Assembly: GCA_037576195.1 (NCBI GenBank)
Contig: CM075104.1
Location: 16,880,211-16,944,210 of the forward strand
Direction: 5' to 3'
Source: Phytoseiulus persimilis
Lineage: Eukaryota > Arthropoda > Arachnida > Mesostigmata > Phytoseiidae
DNA: 64,000 nt
The stretch's first letter is position 1, and every line of letters starts with the position of its first letter. Position numbers and translations under genes: made by a program. The notes under the pieces were generated by a model. That model did not search any database, was not told where the DNA came from, and worked only from the letters and a program-made list of their open reading frames with translations. Of the stretch, positions 50,550 through 61,490 are shown piece by piece.

Positions 50550-53329
50550 TTATCGAGGTTTTACGGTGAGCGTTCTCTTGGGAACCATCTTCAGTTCTGC
50601 TAAAGTTTTCGCGTGACTGTTCTCGGTGACCTCCTTCTTGATACAGAAAACAGTTGGCACGACGATTTTGAACTTGTCTGAAGGGAACCCTTTGTGAGCT
50701 AGATAGTTGATGACACATTGAAACTGATTGGTCGCAACGAATCTCCGGGTGTAGCTCTTGTGAGAACCGGCGAACTTGAAGCTCAGGACAGTTACGTCCC
50801 CGGAGTCCTCTGGCGGTTCCGGCGCTATGTCGATCTTGGCGAGGTTATTCTTATTCTCATCGTCCGTCGGGACGATATCTGGAAGGATCCCTTGCACATC
50901 GCCCGCCATCAACGCTGTGGGTTCGGGCCCAGCGACGTGCTCCGGGGGTCCCGCTGGAGGCTCTGGAGGAGCCCTGATCTGCGGGGGTTCGGAAGGGAGC
51001 GGGGGATCGGCACCTCTGGAATTCGCATCGAAAGTTGACACGCTGAGCTCGGCTGTTTTCTCGACATGGATTCGTCGACTCTTCCGAACCGAACTCCGCG
51101 AACGCAGGAGCGAAACCGATTCCTGGGATTCTTCATCCGCGTAATTCTTCGGGGATGCGAGCGAGCGGTTCACTTTCGAAATTGGATTGCTGCTGCGGTT
51201 TTTTAGGGACGCCAAATCAAGATCACCGCCTTCTGTTGGGTAAGGACCTCTGATTTGTTTTCGAGGGATGGTATGGTAACCCATGGTTTCGGCCGACCTG
51301 AGGACGACAGCTCCGCCACGTCGAATCGGCTGCTCCTGGACATTTGTGACGCTGTTCTTTGTAACTTCCGGCGACACGTTCGAGCTTTCCATGAATCGCG
51401 CGGTTCTGTATTTGTTCTTAGGCGATGACGACAGAGACCCATCCTCCCTCCGTTTGGATTTCGATTTCAATGCTTGATTCCGGCACGTCGGCCTGCCCAT
51501 CCTGATCAGCTCGTTCAGGATCTGCTGCTGATCGGATTCGGAATTCGGACCGAAGTCTTCACTGACCGATTTGGTATGGTTTTTACTGCGCTTCGCTTCC
51601 GAGCGGGATTCTCCTTTCTTCTTCGGTCGTCCCTTATTGATGATATCTTCCAGGATCTCGCAATCTACAGAGACTGAAGGCGAGGGCACCGGTTTCCTGT
51701 CCAGGTCGGGCATGCATCTGTCGTGGCTGTCTCCCACAGGAAGGATACCCTGAAGTTTCCGGGGCCGGGGTCTCGGTTTCAAATGAGCGAACGATGATTC
51801 AGACCTTTGATCTTCCGCACCGAATGAGTCTCTTTTGTGCTGCAATCGAGTGCGACCGTTGTCTGCTGTGTTTCCTTGTGGTTCACAGAGGTCGAGAGGA
51901 GTCGGCGCAGTACTGCAGCCTTGGAGCGGCGTTTTCGATGTTCTCGAGCGCGGTTTAGGAACCGGACGTTGGGAATCACTTTTGGAACAGATATTGCTCA
52001 AATCTGAGTAACTGGTGGCCGCCGATAAAATTGCGGGGGTGTCCTCGGTTCTGTAGTTGTGGAGAGAGTCCTCCTGGGTGTACTCGTCGCCCATAAGCGA
52101 TTCCGTGGCAGCATGGGAACCCATCGGTCTGAATTCGAACCTGGGACGCACTTGATCCAGGAATGTGGGTTCAACATCGTGGTCGACTTCGTCTAGTGCG
52201 ATTGCACTGCGGTGTGGGATACGTCGAGAGCTCTGTAGAGGATATGCGTATTCGAAGGGATGGGCAACGTCGGAGGGGTCCTCGTTCGTATACGTTGGAC
52301 GCTTATCTTTCGGTGAAGGAGGCATCGTCTGACTGGGCGAATCTGGCAAGTCCGAGGGAGATATTAGCCCAGAAGGTTGACAGCTGAATTCGGACACCAA
52401 GGACTGAGTATCGTATCGAGAATTCCAATTCATGCAGAAGCTGTCCATCGAAGTGGACGATCCACTCCTTGACCAGTTCCGTGGAGTCGCATTCGCGGTG
52501 GCAGTCTGACTCGCTAGACTGATTTCCTCCTGCTCATAAATTGTTCCAGGACGGCAGCCATCGTCTCCCGTGAGGTCGCCGACAGACGATTCTCGGCTGA
52601 TGAACCTTGGTGTGCCTTCAGTGCAGTAGACCCGAGGCATGTCGTCATCTTGACCCGTTTCGGCTTCTGAGGAGACGTCTTTCGGATCTGGTTCTCCAAG
52701 CACCTGCCGAGAGATTCGAAACTGAGATTAGAGGAGTGATTCCTCATTGAAGTGCTCTCACTTGCTTCATTGAGATTGTTCACCTACAAGACCCATGACT
52801 ACCATCTAGACTAGTGTTCTCTCTAAATGGAGGACAACTCCCTTGGAAAATGAACGTGGATTTCGTTCTACCATGAGGAACAATTATTACATGGTACTCT
52901 CTCTGTATCGGCCCGCCCATCAATCAGGAAGAATACGTCATGTTCGACTGGCTGCTCTGGGAGATTACTCCACGCTCCGCAGATCTGAGAAGAGGACTCG
53001 AGACAGATCTTCTATTGAGACGGCTCAAACAAGCTCCTGGATCGAGAGCAGGTTCGACCACTTCTTCAACTTTCTGAGGATTCTGGTGGACTCCCCATTA
53101 CTTCCTATCCTTCGATTTCGTTGCTCACCTCATAGTTTGTGCGACTGAAGTCGAAGGGTTGCTCCTCTTTCGGCTCAATATCAACTTCGGCTGGCAGCAG
53201 GTATGAGCCACCCGAGATGTTGATTGGAAGCGTGGGCCCCATGTTTCCGTCCAGGAGAGATCCGAAACACTGACCCCCGATGATGTGGCTCACACAAAAT
53301 CTTTCAAATACAACGTTTTCCGATCGCAC
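50550..53329 (-). CDS. APC homologue (3' part) ending in a UBX-like domain
   Basis: APC scaffolds the beta-catenin destruction complex in Wnt signalling. The large last exon (50550-52703, 717 codons, phase 0) follows a penultimate exon ending at 53129 (donor GAG/GTGAGC) that holds a 15-aa-repeat-like motif (EEQPFDFSRTNYE). The start of that exon is uncertain. The last exon carries three 20-aa-repeat-like motifs: YCTEGTPRFISRESSVGDLT at ~26-45, ATPRNWSRSGSSTSMDSF at ~72-89, and TEDTPAILSAATSYSDLS at ~219-236. A block near-identical to vertebrate APC (ISPSDLPDSPSQTMPPS, ~114-130) and two SAMP-like Axin-binding motifs (EILEDIINKGRP ~349-360, QILNELIRMGRP ~394-405) follow. After basic and proline-rich linkers, residues ~635-717 read as a UBX fold (YTRRFVATNQFQCVINYLAHKGFP...LAELKMVPKRTL). 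No armadillo repeats were found upstream in this window. The codon opening the large exon is GTG (Val, spliced), not a start. Confidence 0.85.
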
Positions 53330-53616
53330 GATACTCCCTCGAACACTGTCGCCTTCTTCGAGTAGACCGGCGCACGATGCACGCGAAGTTAGCTTCAGAT
53401 GGATTTCTTTAGATCGGAGAATATCGGATCCGTTGCCCGTCCAAGAGAACTAGCAGCACCGCATTTGAGGTTCGCTGCGAATGAACCACTATCTCAATGA
53501 CTTCAAGGAGCTCTATACTGACGCCGCCCTACTTTCGCATCGAAGGCTGATTGGCGGAGTGTTCGGTGCGAGGGCGCGTTGCTATGGCGGCGGGCTGCGT
53601 CGCGTGGGAGGTCTCA

Positions 53617-53627
53617 GGTTCGAATCC
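53617..53627 (+). promoter_or_regulatory. Isolated perfect pol III B box
   Basis: GGTTCGAATCC matches the B-box consensus. Upstream sequence (53560-53616) is GC-rich but shows no convincing A box or cloverleaf, so this is probably a relic of a tRNA-derived element or chance. Confidence 0.3.
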
Positions 53628-54709
53628 AGCCCCAGAATAAGTTCCTCGGTTGGTGGTCCGGCAAGGGGGAGCTCGGGACTGTCCCGGAGAACCAGCTGAG
53701 GGAGAACTTTTTCATCCGCTTCCTTCAGCTCTGAGATGCCTTAGTCGGGTCGATCATCCCCGGCAGTCATTATTCATGTTTTAGAGAGGAGAACCAGACC
53801 CTCGAGACCTTTTGATGTGGGCCTCGGTTACCAACATCGGTCTGGAGAATCCGGTGGAAGTACAACATGTCCCTCCCTGTAGCCTGGGAATGTCGAGGGT
53901 TCGGTGGGTCGCTTCGAAGATGAGATCGAGAGGAACGATATGAAACACATGTTCGCCGTTTCAAAGATCACGGCTGCGACGAATTCTTCTTAAAGCATGA
54001 TCAACCCGCCAGAGACTCATCCTGTGTGACCGTTAAACCTGGAAATCGATGAGTAGAAGTTCACGCGACAAGCCAGCCTCGGCCCCATCGGCCGACCCCA
54101 GCTGCGTTCTCTAGACCCGCTCCCCTCTGAACATTCCGCGAGCCTGGATGATTGTCGACATGGAACTCTGCCCCCGATGCTCTGTGGCTGTGAGGCAACA
54201 GCTTCAGCCAATGTGCGTCAGGGATCCGACAAGAAGACTCGAGCTCAAGACGAAGTAATTCTCAAGTAGATTATGGCGGCTTTCGATTTCCCGAGAATCG
54301 GCCAACGGAGGCTGGCCATGGTGGTATCCAATGGAGCTCAACAAATCGCCTACACTGTTTTCCTTCGTTCGCAGGCTCTCTCAGGGCAGGCCAAGTGATT
54401 GAACCTAAGCGGTAGTTGGATGGGTGTTCACTAGACAAAGGGTAGACTAAGCGACTATGTCGAGTGGGTGATGCTGCTGTGATCCATGCGGGTTCACATT
54501 TTGGCAGTTTTTACCAGATCCGTTATTGCATCTTCCTCTCGAATCACTGTTGAAAAAGGTGAGGGAATGACCAGGCTGTTCACTAGCGTTTGCTTCGCGT
54601 GAAACCGACTTAGGTTTGCAACTGAGCAGTCCCGGTATCGTCTTTCCTCACTTGCGGTGCAACGACGCAAAGTTGATGCAAGCATTCCGCTTGGAGTATG
54701 CGTGGAAAA

Positions 54710-55167
54710 TTAGGATGTTTTCTTATTGGTTCGGAGCTTTTGTTCATTAAAAATCCGTCCTTCGTCCGGGTTTTGTCGTACGCCGGCGGACCTTTCTGTG
54801 TTCCCGAAACAAGCAGCCAGTACCAAGACGCTTATCCTCGGTACCATGGCTCCCGGAGTGCAGAGCCGGATCTCTCACCCAGAACCGATGTGGTTCCCGA
54901 CGCGGAGCCGGAGCGAGTCATTTCTAACGAGCGCAAATCCGAGAAAACGAAGACCGCACCCGAGGAGTTCTGAAGTCCAGTTGCATTTTCCGCCTAACGG
55001 AAAATCAGGTCTACTCACAACAGGCTCCTCTGCGCGAGGGTTCCTCGCGCTTCGTTCTGCGCATGTGTGGAACGCCGTGTCGCTCCGCAAACATCACTCA
55101 CCTCGACAGGGACTCGCTCTGCGACAAAGATGGGCGGTCGATTCTGTCTTTTCGCTGACGCGAATTG
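54710..55167 (-). CDS. Possible minus-strand exon chain, unrecognised
   Basis: Three exon-like segments have good splice signals and compatible phases. 55102-55167 runs from acceptor TACTTCACAG to donor CGAG/GTGAGT, phase 0 to 0 (reads RPPIFVAERVPVE). 54879-54993 runs from acceptor TTCCGTTAG to a GTGAGAG donor in phase 1 (reads AENATGLQNSSGAVFVFSDL). 54710-54795 ends in TAA. The first two joined recall a cadherin-repeat boundary (PPIF...ENATG), but this is weak. An alternative frame with acceptor CCTTCAG at ~55187 and upstream exon ~55321-55392 (CETATIRIVPEAALQIPDSR) is also open. They could be upstream exons of the APC gene, another gene, or chance. Treat as unproven. Confidence 0.22.
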
Positions 55168-57023
55168 CTGTGAAGTATGGAGACAGTTCCTGAAGGTTTG
55201 AAGAACTTGTTTGCCAGAACTCCGTGGAGACGGTTCTTCTTGACTTCGGATAATGCATCTTCGCTCCGAGGAGGCTTTCCGCTACCGCCTCTCCTCACCT
55301 CGCGAATCGGGAATCTGAAGGGCAGCCTCTGGGACGATGCGGATCGTGGCGGTCTCGCAAACTCTGGAATCGTGACGCTCATATTTGGGAACAAAACGTG
55401 GGGTGTTACAGGTCTTCCGAACCGGTAGCTGCAATGGCGTCAACGTAGGATGACGATCCGGACCGCCTGATGAGTTCAATGTTCGAACTTCTGAAGAGCT
55501 CAAATCGACACAGATGAGGCTCTCGTCCACGACCAGGAAATCGTTCGACGTTTTCGGGAATAAGCCGCGTCGTCAACTCGTTTCTGGAAGATGGCGTATA
55601 TTTTCTTGAGAATGTGTCTCGTCACCTGATGATTTCCTTCGGATTCTGTATTGGATGCCAAACGAATCAGTTGTCCTGGCAGGTCGTATTGAGTTAGAGA
55701 TTTGGAAACAGCGGAATCGGCCTCGAAAAAGTTTGCCTCCCGAGCTTCATCGAGTCTTTTGACGCCCGACTTCTAGATGAGAGGATCCAGAGCTCGTTGC
55801 CGAGACACAGAACCCACTTTAGCTCGAACGATGTCTCTGGCGCATCAGATCCGGCATCCCCTGAAGTAATTCCGGTTGATTCGAGCTCAATATCATTCCT
55901 TCATTTACAAATGAAGAGCCTCTGAACTAGAAGCATACCGTGAGAAAGGACGGTGGAGTCGTTCGCCCCGGGCATCAAAATGCCCCCCAGGTTCTCACTT
56001 GAGAACTGACTTTCATTGGAGGGAAATCTCCCGAGTGCTCACTCGAGACAAACTAGATGCTTCCCCTGCCTCAGAACTTCTTCTTACTCTCGTCTAGACC
56101 GAGCTCAGTATTTTTGGCGTTTGGGGATAGCGTATCGATATTCCAAGCATCGGAGAATGAGGCGGCGAAACGTTTCTGAAAATAGTTTTGTGTAAAAGCA
56201 GCGAAGGAGCCCGAAGGAGCCTGATTATAATAATTGGGGAGGGCAGGACGGTGCCTGAAGAGCAGAACAAATGTTCACCCGACGGCTTCCACTGTCGAGA
56301 CGGAAACTGATGCGCTAAGAAGATGACCATCGTCACCAGCCCTGGAATGTATTGACGATATCGGGACCAACCGAATCGGCCTAGTCTTCAACAACATGTT
56401 CGGAGATGTGGATTTTATTTCGGGTCACTGTCGAGCTGCGAAGGGGGTTCCGATTATCGAGAAACCTGACCCACAACTTCCAGAATATAGAGTTTTCGGT
56501 CCGCTTTCCCCGTTACTTCTTCGAAGGGAAAGTGAGGAAAAGAGGTGGCCATTCCGGCTAAGCACTTGTTTCCCGCTGGCTTCATCCAATCCTTGAGAGA
56601 TACGGTGAGGAGAGCTCTCCTAATAGGAGGAACTCTAACAACTTGGGACTGTTCTGGACTCGGAGAGGATAGAATTCCTCACGAACATTTACAAGGATAA
56701 TGACGTGATCTTGGAACACAACAAACTTTCATCGAAGAGGAGATCCTCAGGGATTTCAAGATGTCTATTCCCTGCCACCAGCCCTGTATTTCTGTATTTT
56801 ACGAAACTGGAGAGAATAATTCTATGGACAAGATGTTGGTTCAAATTGATAACATGCCAGCAGTCGAACGGATCGACGGAAATTCTGAAGCAGACGATCT
56901 GGTCTTTCATGCGTCAAGTTGACAAAATATGGAGTTTGTGACCGAGCCCGGTTACTCTGGAGGACCCAAAGAATTCGCCTGGATCCAAAAAACTCCAGAT
57001 TTGTGACTTCAGTCTCTTAAAAC

Positions 57024-57113
57024 TTGTTCGGCCCGATGGCCGTGTGGAATAAACCAACGCCTTAGGTGCCACGCTAAGCTAGCAATCACGGGTTCGATAC
57101 CCGGCCGACAACA
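57024..57113 (+). repeat. tRNA-derived element (pseudo-tRNA or SINE head)
   Basis: An A-box-like TGGCCGTGTGG (57037-57047) and a perfect B box GGTTCGATACC (57091-57101) have tRNA-like spacing. The 5' end TTGTTCGG pairs with the 3' end CCGACAA with one bulged base, and CTTAG/CTAAG forms an anticodon-like stem with an 8-nt loop. The 3' end runs into CAACAAAAA. The extra loop base, the bulged acceptor stem and the imperfect A box argue against a working tRNA. No anticodon can be assigned. Confidence 0.5.
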
Positions 57114-59123
57114 AAAATTTCTTATGTGATAAAAAGAGGATCTAATTTGTATCAGAATTAAATCTGAACCATCTTGAGACCCAAGCCCACCGCCCGCAAT
57201 GGGATTTGCGAGGCGATAGGGAGTGTTACTGAAGCAATACCGAAAAGTGATCCCAGGACACTTCTGAGGGCTGGCTGAGAGGTTCAGCCGGAAAACAAAG
57301 TCTTTCAAAACCGAGAATGGCTAGCCCTACTTAGCCGGAGCCATGATGAGTACCCCTCCCAGCAGCCGCTGCCGCACAGCTGGTCAGGAAAACATATTCG
57401 TTCAATATCGGCAAGGGTTCCATTCCGAGATGTTCTATCGGGTGGAGACTGTTCTGAACGTGACATCGAAAGTCGAAGTTGAGGCTGAGCTTTAACCCGA
57501 AGACGGACGTGATCTTGATTCCGAAAGCTGAGACTCTGGGCCGAATAATTCTCTATGAGGATCCAGCAAAAGAAACCAGAGATAAGCGATCAGTACACAT
57601 ACCCTTGAACTCCCTGTCTGAAAAGACGATTATCTCAACTAACATGAGATCCCTCAGAAGGAGGAAGCAGAAGAGGCCTTGCTGCGAGTTCACGCTCACT
57701 GTCTGGAAACTTTCTGCAGGTTCGAGTTTCCAGAATAAAGTGCCAGACCAAATCTGTGTGTGCCTCGACGTATGCTAATGCGATCCCAGCATCAGCGAAC
57801 ACAGAACTTCACAGCATTCATAGAGGAGACTCAGATCGGCTCCGAGAATGGAAGAAGCCTCGACCTTTCAAACAAAATCTTCAGAGCTTAACCAGGAGGC
57901 GCTTGTCCAATTTTTTGTCTCTTCTCCAGCTCAGAACATCGATAGTAGTGAACACTCTCGAGAACTCACCCGGGACGAACTCGGAGTCGTCATTCATTGC
58001 TCGATAGGGCCACCTCGAAATTAATTCCTGGGATATCTCCGAGACTCCGTGAGTTCGCATCTGGGAGACTCCAATCCAGAAGGCTGGGTCGTTCGTAGAC
58101 CGCGGTCCTCCTGGCGTCTGGGAATCACATTCGTTCGGGGTGCGGATCGGGGACCGGTTTCAGTGGGGCGGTCGTATTCGAGGGGCGAGGAAAGATTTGA
58201 GTTCGGGCTCATTGGAATCACCAACGCGGGGCTCTTGGTAGAGGAGAATGATAATTTCCGAAGGGATCGTGCGATGGAGCCGATGAAAGTATCAAAAATT
58301 GGGCTTCACCATGAAGCCTCTTCCCCCTGAAGGGATGTCTCAAGTCCCGCGGATGCCGGCATGGCCGTGATCGCCGCGCCGGCGGAACATCGCTCTAAGC
58401 AATTCTTCGTGATCCGCAGATCGTGGGCTCTGAAGCCATGTCCTCTCGGGACAACCTTAAGGCGTGCGTTCCGCAATTTATGCTCAGAGTGCTCAAGGCA
58501 GCCTCGAGCCTTCGAGAATCTGGGATTGATCTCTAATTTGCCTTCGTTTCTGAGGGCCTGGACTTTCTATGTGAAGCCTAAATCATCGGCAAGTCACGGA
58601 TGGAGGACTCTATAAGCTAGTTTAGAATATTCGAAGATTCGGTTCTCAGCTATCGCAGGAATCTCATGATGCCTGTCGGTGTTCGAGAATTTGTGCCCGG
58701 TTTTCCTCCCTCGGAACGACTGGCGAGACGAACGGGCATGTCGTCGGCTGAGTCGGAGCGATCGATGACGGGTTGGCATTCTCGTATCACTTTCCAAAGA
58801 GCTCACCCTCGCATTCTACCGCCGCTGCTTATTCCGACGCCGAATCGGAGAATCTTACTCATGAGGTGAATCGCACTCTGGAATTCTCACCGTCCTCCTC
58901 TGTTCCCCGACAGTTTCGGTGCGGGAGTCCCAAAGTTCATGGAGCGATGATGAATGGTCAGAGATGCTGTTGGGCGAGTTAGGAGGGGAACACCCCGTCT
59001 CAAGAGAACCATGATTCATGCCGGTGTCCTCGGAGCGTTCAGTAATATCTATCCGAACGAATGGCTTTTTATTTCATGATCACAGTCGTGCGCATTCCTC
59101 ACCGCGGAGCGAATAACAGGCGT

Positions 59124-59153
59124 GCATTGTCCGAGTCATCGCTCGGACAATGC
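59124..59153. other. Perfect 12-bp hairpin
   Basis: GCATTGTCCGAG and CTCGGACAATGC are exact reverse complements separated by six bases (TCATCG). It lies inside repeat copy 2 and has no visible counterpart in copy 1. It could form a stem-loop in RNA or act as a palindromic binding site; nothing nearby identifies a role. Confidence 0.6.
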
Positions 59154-60439
59154 GCGACGTCGTTCCCGATCCAGTGCAAACGGACGCGTCAGAGCGTCCC
59201 TTCCTTCGCGTATTCGCGCTCCGGTTCAAACTCTGGTCGGACCGTACCTGTTCGTTCCTGTGGAAAGCACTCCAAATCTCATTCCTCATCGAATCTGGGG
59301 CAAAAGAGGGATGGGGTAGAAGATCAAGGACCCTCAAGCGGGAGACAAGGAGTCTTCATACACAGTGAAGAGCTCCAAAATCGGAGGCAAGATTGACTGA
59401 TGTCAATTTCCAATAAGGACTCCAGATTCCACAGTCTCTGACACCACTGATTCGTTTCCAAGAAAAAGGTCGTGTGATTGCCGTTCGAACAAGAGATCAG
59501 TTGATTCCGAACGAGGTTCGAGGGCGTCCTAGGAAAATTATTCGAATTAGTTGAGCACGCCCGCACAACTAGGCGATGTCACCAGGATTCTCCCGCAATG
59601 ACTGGAGCTAGCTCTTCGGCAATCGTAACGGCGCCTACGAGGAGAGCCCGTCAGTGACAACGGAAAATTTCTTGCAATTGTCATCTATGTCTTTCTGCGG
59701 GGACGCGGCGATAACGATAATCCATACCCGCGAGGTCAATTCCCAAGAGCGTCCCGAGATTCCGCAGGATTCTCAATACGCGAACAATGAGCCGCTATAG
59801 TTAGTAGGGGTCTCCCAGCTTCTTAATAACCAACTTTTCTTTGGAGCGGTGTGGGGTGGACAACTTTTCGCGTCATTTGAAGTCGATGGGAAATCAGCGG
59901 ACAAGATATTTGTCTTTCGGGTTATATCGCAATCCCGGATGGAAAAAAATGGAGCTAGCTTTCCCTCTGCTCGAAACGGAACTGGCGTTGCAGCCACCAT
60001 ATGATCGATCTGAGCAGCGGACGTTCCCGGACGCTCCGCCAGCGAAACGGTTCCTCGTGAATTTCAGTAACATCTTCCGCCAGCGTTTGAGTTCATTAGG
60101 AACAACTCAGCCGCTGCCCGACGCATGGTCGATTCTTCGTCTATGCTCAAAGCGGCAGGTGGGATCAGAATTCATGAGAATCTGACTCGGGTCAGAGCCA
60201 ATCTTTCATTCCACGTTCGACTCGCCGCCCCGTCATAGGGCGCTCCTCCTGGGGAAAATCCACCCTCGCAGGAATAAGTGTCGCTCCGAGATCGTTCCCG
60301 GCAGAGAAAAGCTGGGAAGCCGAAGACTCGAGCTCAATACAGAAAACATCTGCACAGCTGTCCGGAAACGGATGACGGCAATGATGGATCGTGCGAACGA
60401 GTCATTACCTCTCCTGTGCTATTTTCCCTCTGCGCGTCG

Positions 60440-61490
60440 GAAAGTCTCGAGTTCGATCTCTTGTAGTCCGATATTGCTCAGCTTAGTGAAAGAAAGTATT
60501 CGTACCATTGTTCGCGAGCTTTGCCAGGTTCCGAGGTCTGGAATAGCTCTCGAACTCTCCTTTGCAGACCATCAAAGTGACCTCGCGGCGTACGGTCTCA
60601 AGAGGATAAAGGTCTCGATTCCGGCCACCGTTGTCGTCCTGGCCATCCTGAGTAGAAAACAACCCGAGTTTGGATTCCCCGTCGCGCAACATCTCTCTCT
60701 CTCTCCGACATTGGTTCTGAGCGATATTAATCACACGTTCGGAATCGTTTTGTGACTCCTTGCATCCAAGCTGATTGAAACTTTGATGTTGAACAGTCCT
60801 CGTTGTCTCCGGCCTCTTGTAGCATACCCGAGCCAGGTGTACAACAAGAGGTTGGACTACCAAGATGCGGATTCGCCGCACTAATACCAACTTAGCATTT
60901 CCGGCCTCTTGTACGTTGCTTCGTGCATGACGGAAGAGGCTTCAGATAACGAGGCCAGAGTCGCGCTGGCCGGAAAAGAGGCCACAAACGCTTACCTCGT
61001 CACGGTTCCGGCCGTTCACACCCGAAGCAGCGAATCGCGGCCACAGGCTCCTTCCTCCTCGAGTAGCCCACCCACTTCAGTGAGGCGATCACAATTCTCG
61101 CCCTCGTGCGGAGATTCCCGTATGGCTCTCAAGTAAATCGTTAACGGAGTGGATCCGTTGAGGTGAGTCCCAATGTGTTTGACGGTCGAGCATCGGGAAC
61201 CAGCACTGTGGGGATCGCCAAGAGACTCATCGAGATGACCTTCCTTGTACAGACTCTCGACCTCGCCACGAGTCGCCTGGAAAGGAACTCTCGGGGAGGT
61301 CAAGCACGAACTCACTCCCGTTGCTTTTGATGAGAACCTCTTGGATGCAGGAGAACTGCAACTCCAAATCCGATCCGAGGGCCGCGCAGGGGAGACTCCC
61401 ATCGGTGTGCTCGTTCTATGTGTTCATCATCTCTGAAGTATGCGACAGAACTCTCGCCGCCGTATCGAGTTAGTTCACTCAAAACCTGGA
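60440..61490 (+). pseudogene. Inverted partial copy of the P/OCA2-like gene
   Basis: Aligns by eye, in opposite orientation, with 41.87-43.0 kb of the minus-strand P gene, introns included, so it arose from genomic DNA and not from an mRNA. Corresponding pieces are the TM1 exon (VSIPATVVVLAIL against [12 protein letters not shown]), the loop exon ([20 protein letters not shown]), the intron with GTTGAGGTGAGTCC, and the next exon (EVKHELTPVAFDENLLDAGE...CDRTLAA). Damage includes a ~4-bp loss frameshifting the loop exon near 60994, loss of an acceptor AG (TTGCAG to TTGTAC), a ~62-bp deletion removing the following membrane segment near 61410, and a changed donor (GTGAGT to GTTAGT). It contains no 3' half. 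Non-functional. Confidence 0.85.

Larger units (their letters stand above)
55900..59450 (+). repeat. Multi-kb dispersed repeat, copy 2
   Basis: Matches copy 1 (44.0-46.5 kb) in the same orientation. Landmarks are GAGAACTGACTTTCATTGGAGG near 56000, GAGGCTGAGCTTTAACCCGAAGA near 57481, GACGTATGCTAATGCGATCCCAGCATC near 57768, CCGCAGATCGTGGGCTCTGAAGCC near 58417, CGATCGATGACGGGTTGGCATTC near 58758, and AGGCAAGATTGACTGATGTC near 59384. The 56.1-57.4 kb part has little counterpart in copy 1 and includes a tRNA-like element, consistent with later insertions. Several plus-strand open frames exist but are not conserved as protein. Confidence 0.55.

Noticed and set aside
52514-52783. Start of the APC-like ORF as an initiator codon at 52703
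   Set aside because: The codon is GTG and sits exactly after a splice acceptor (CTCTCGGCAG). It is an internal exon border in phase with the 15-aa-repeat exon.
61016-61402. A 128-codon minus-strand frame in the P pseudogene
   Set aside because: It is antisense to recognisable P-protein sequence and is a shadow frame.
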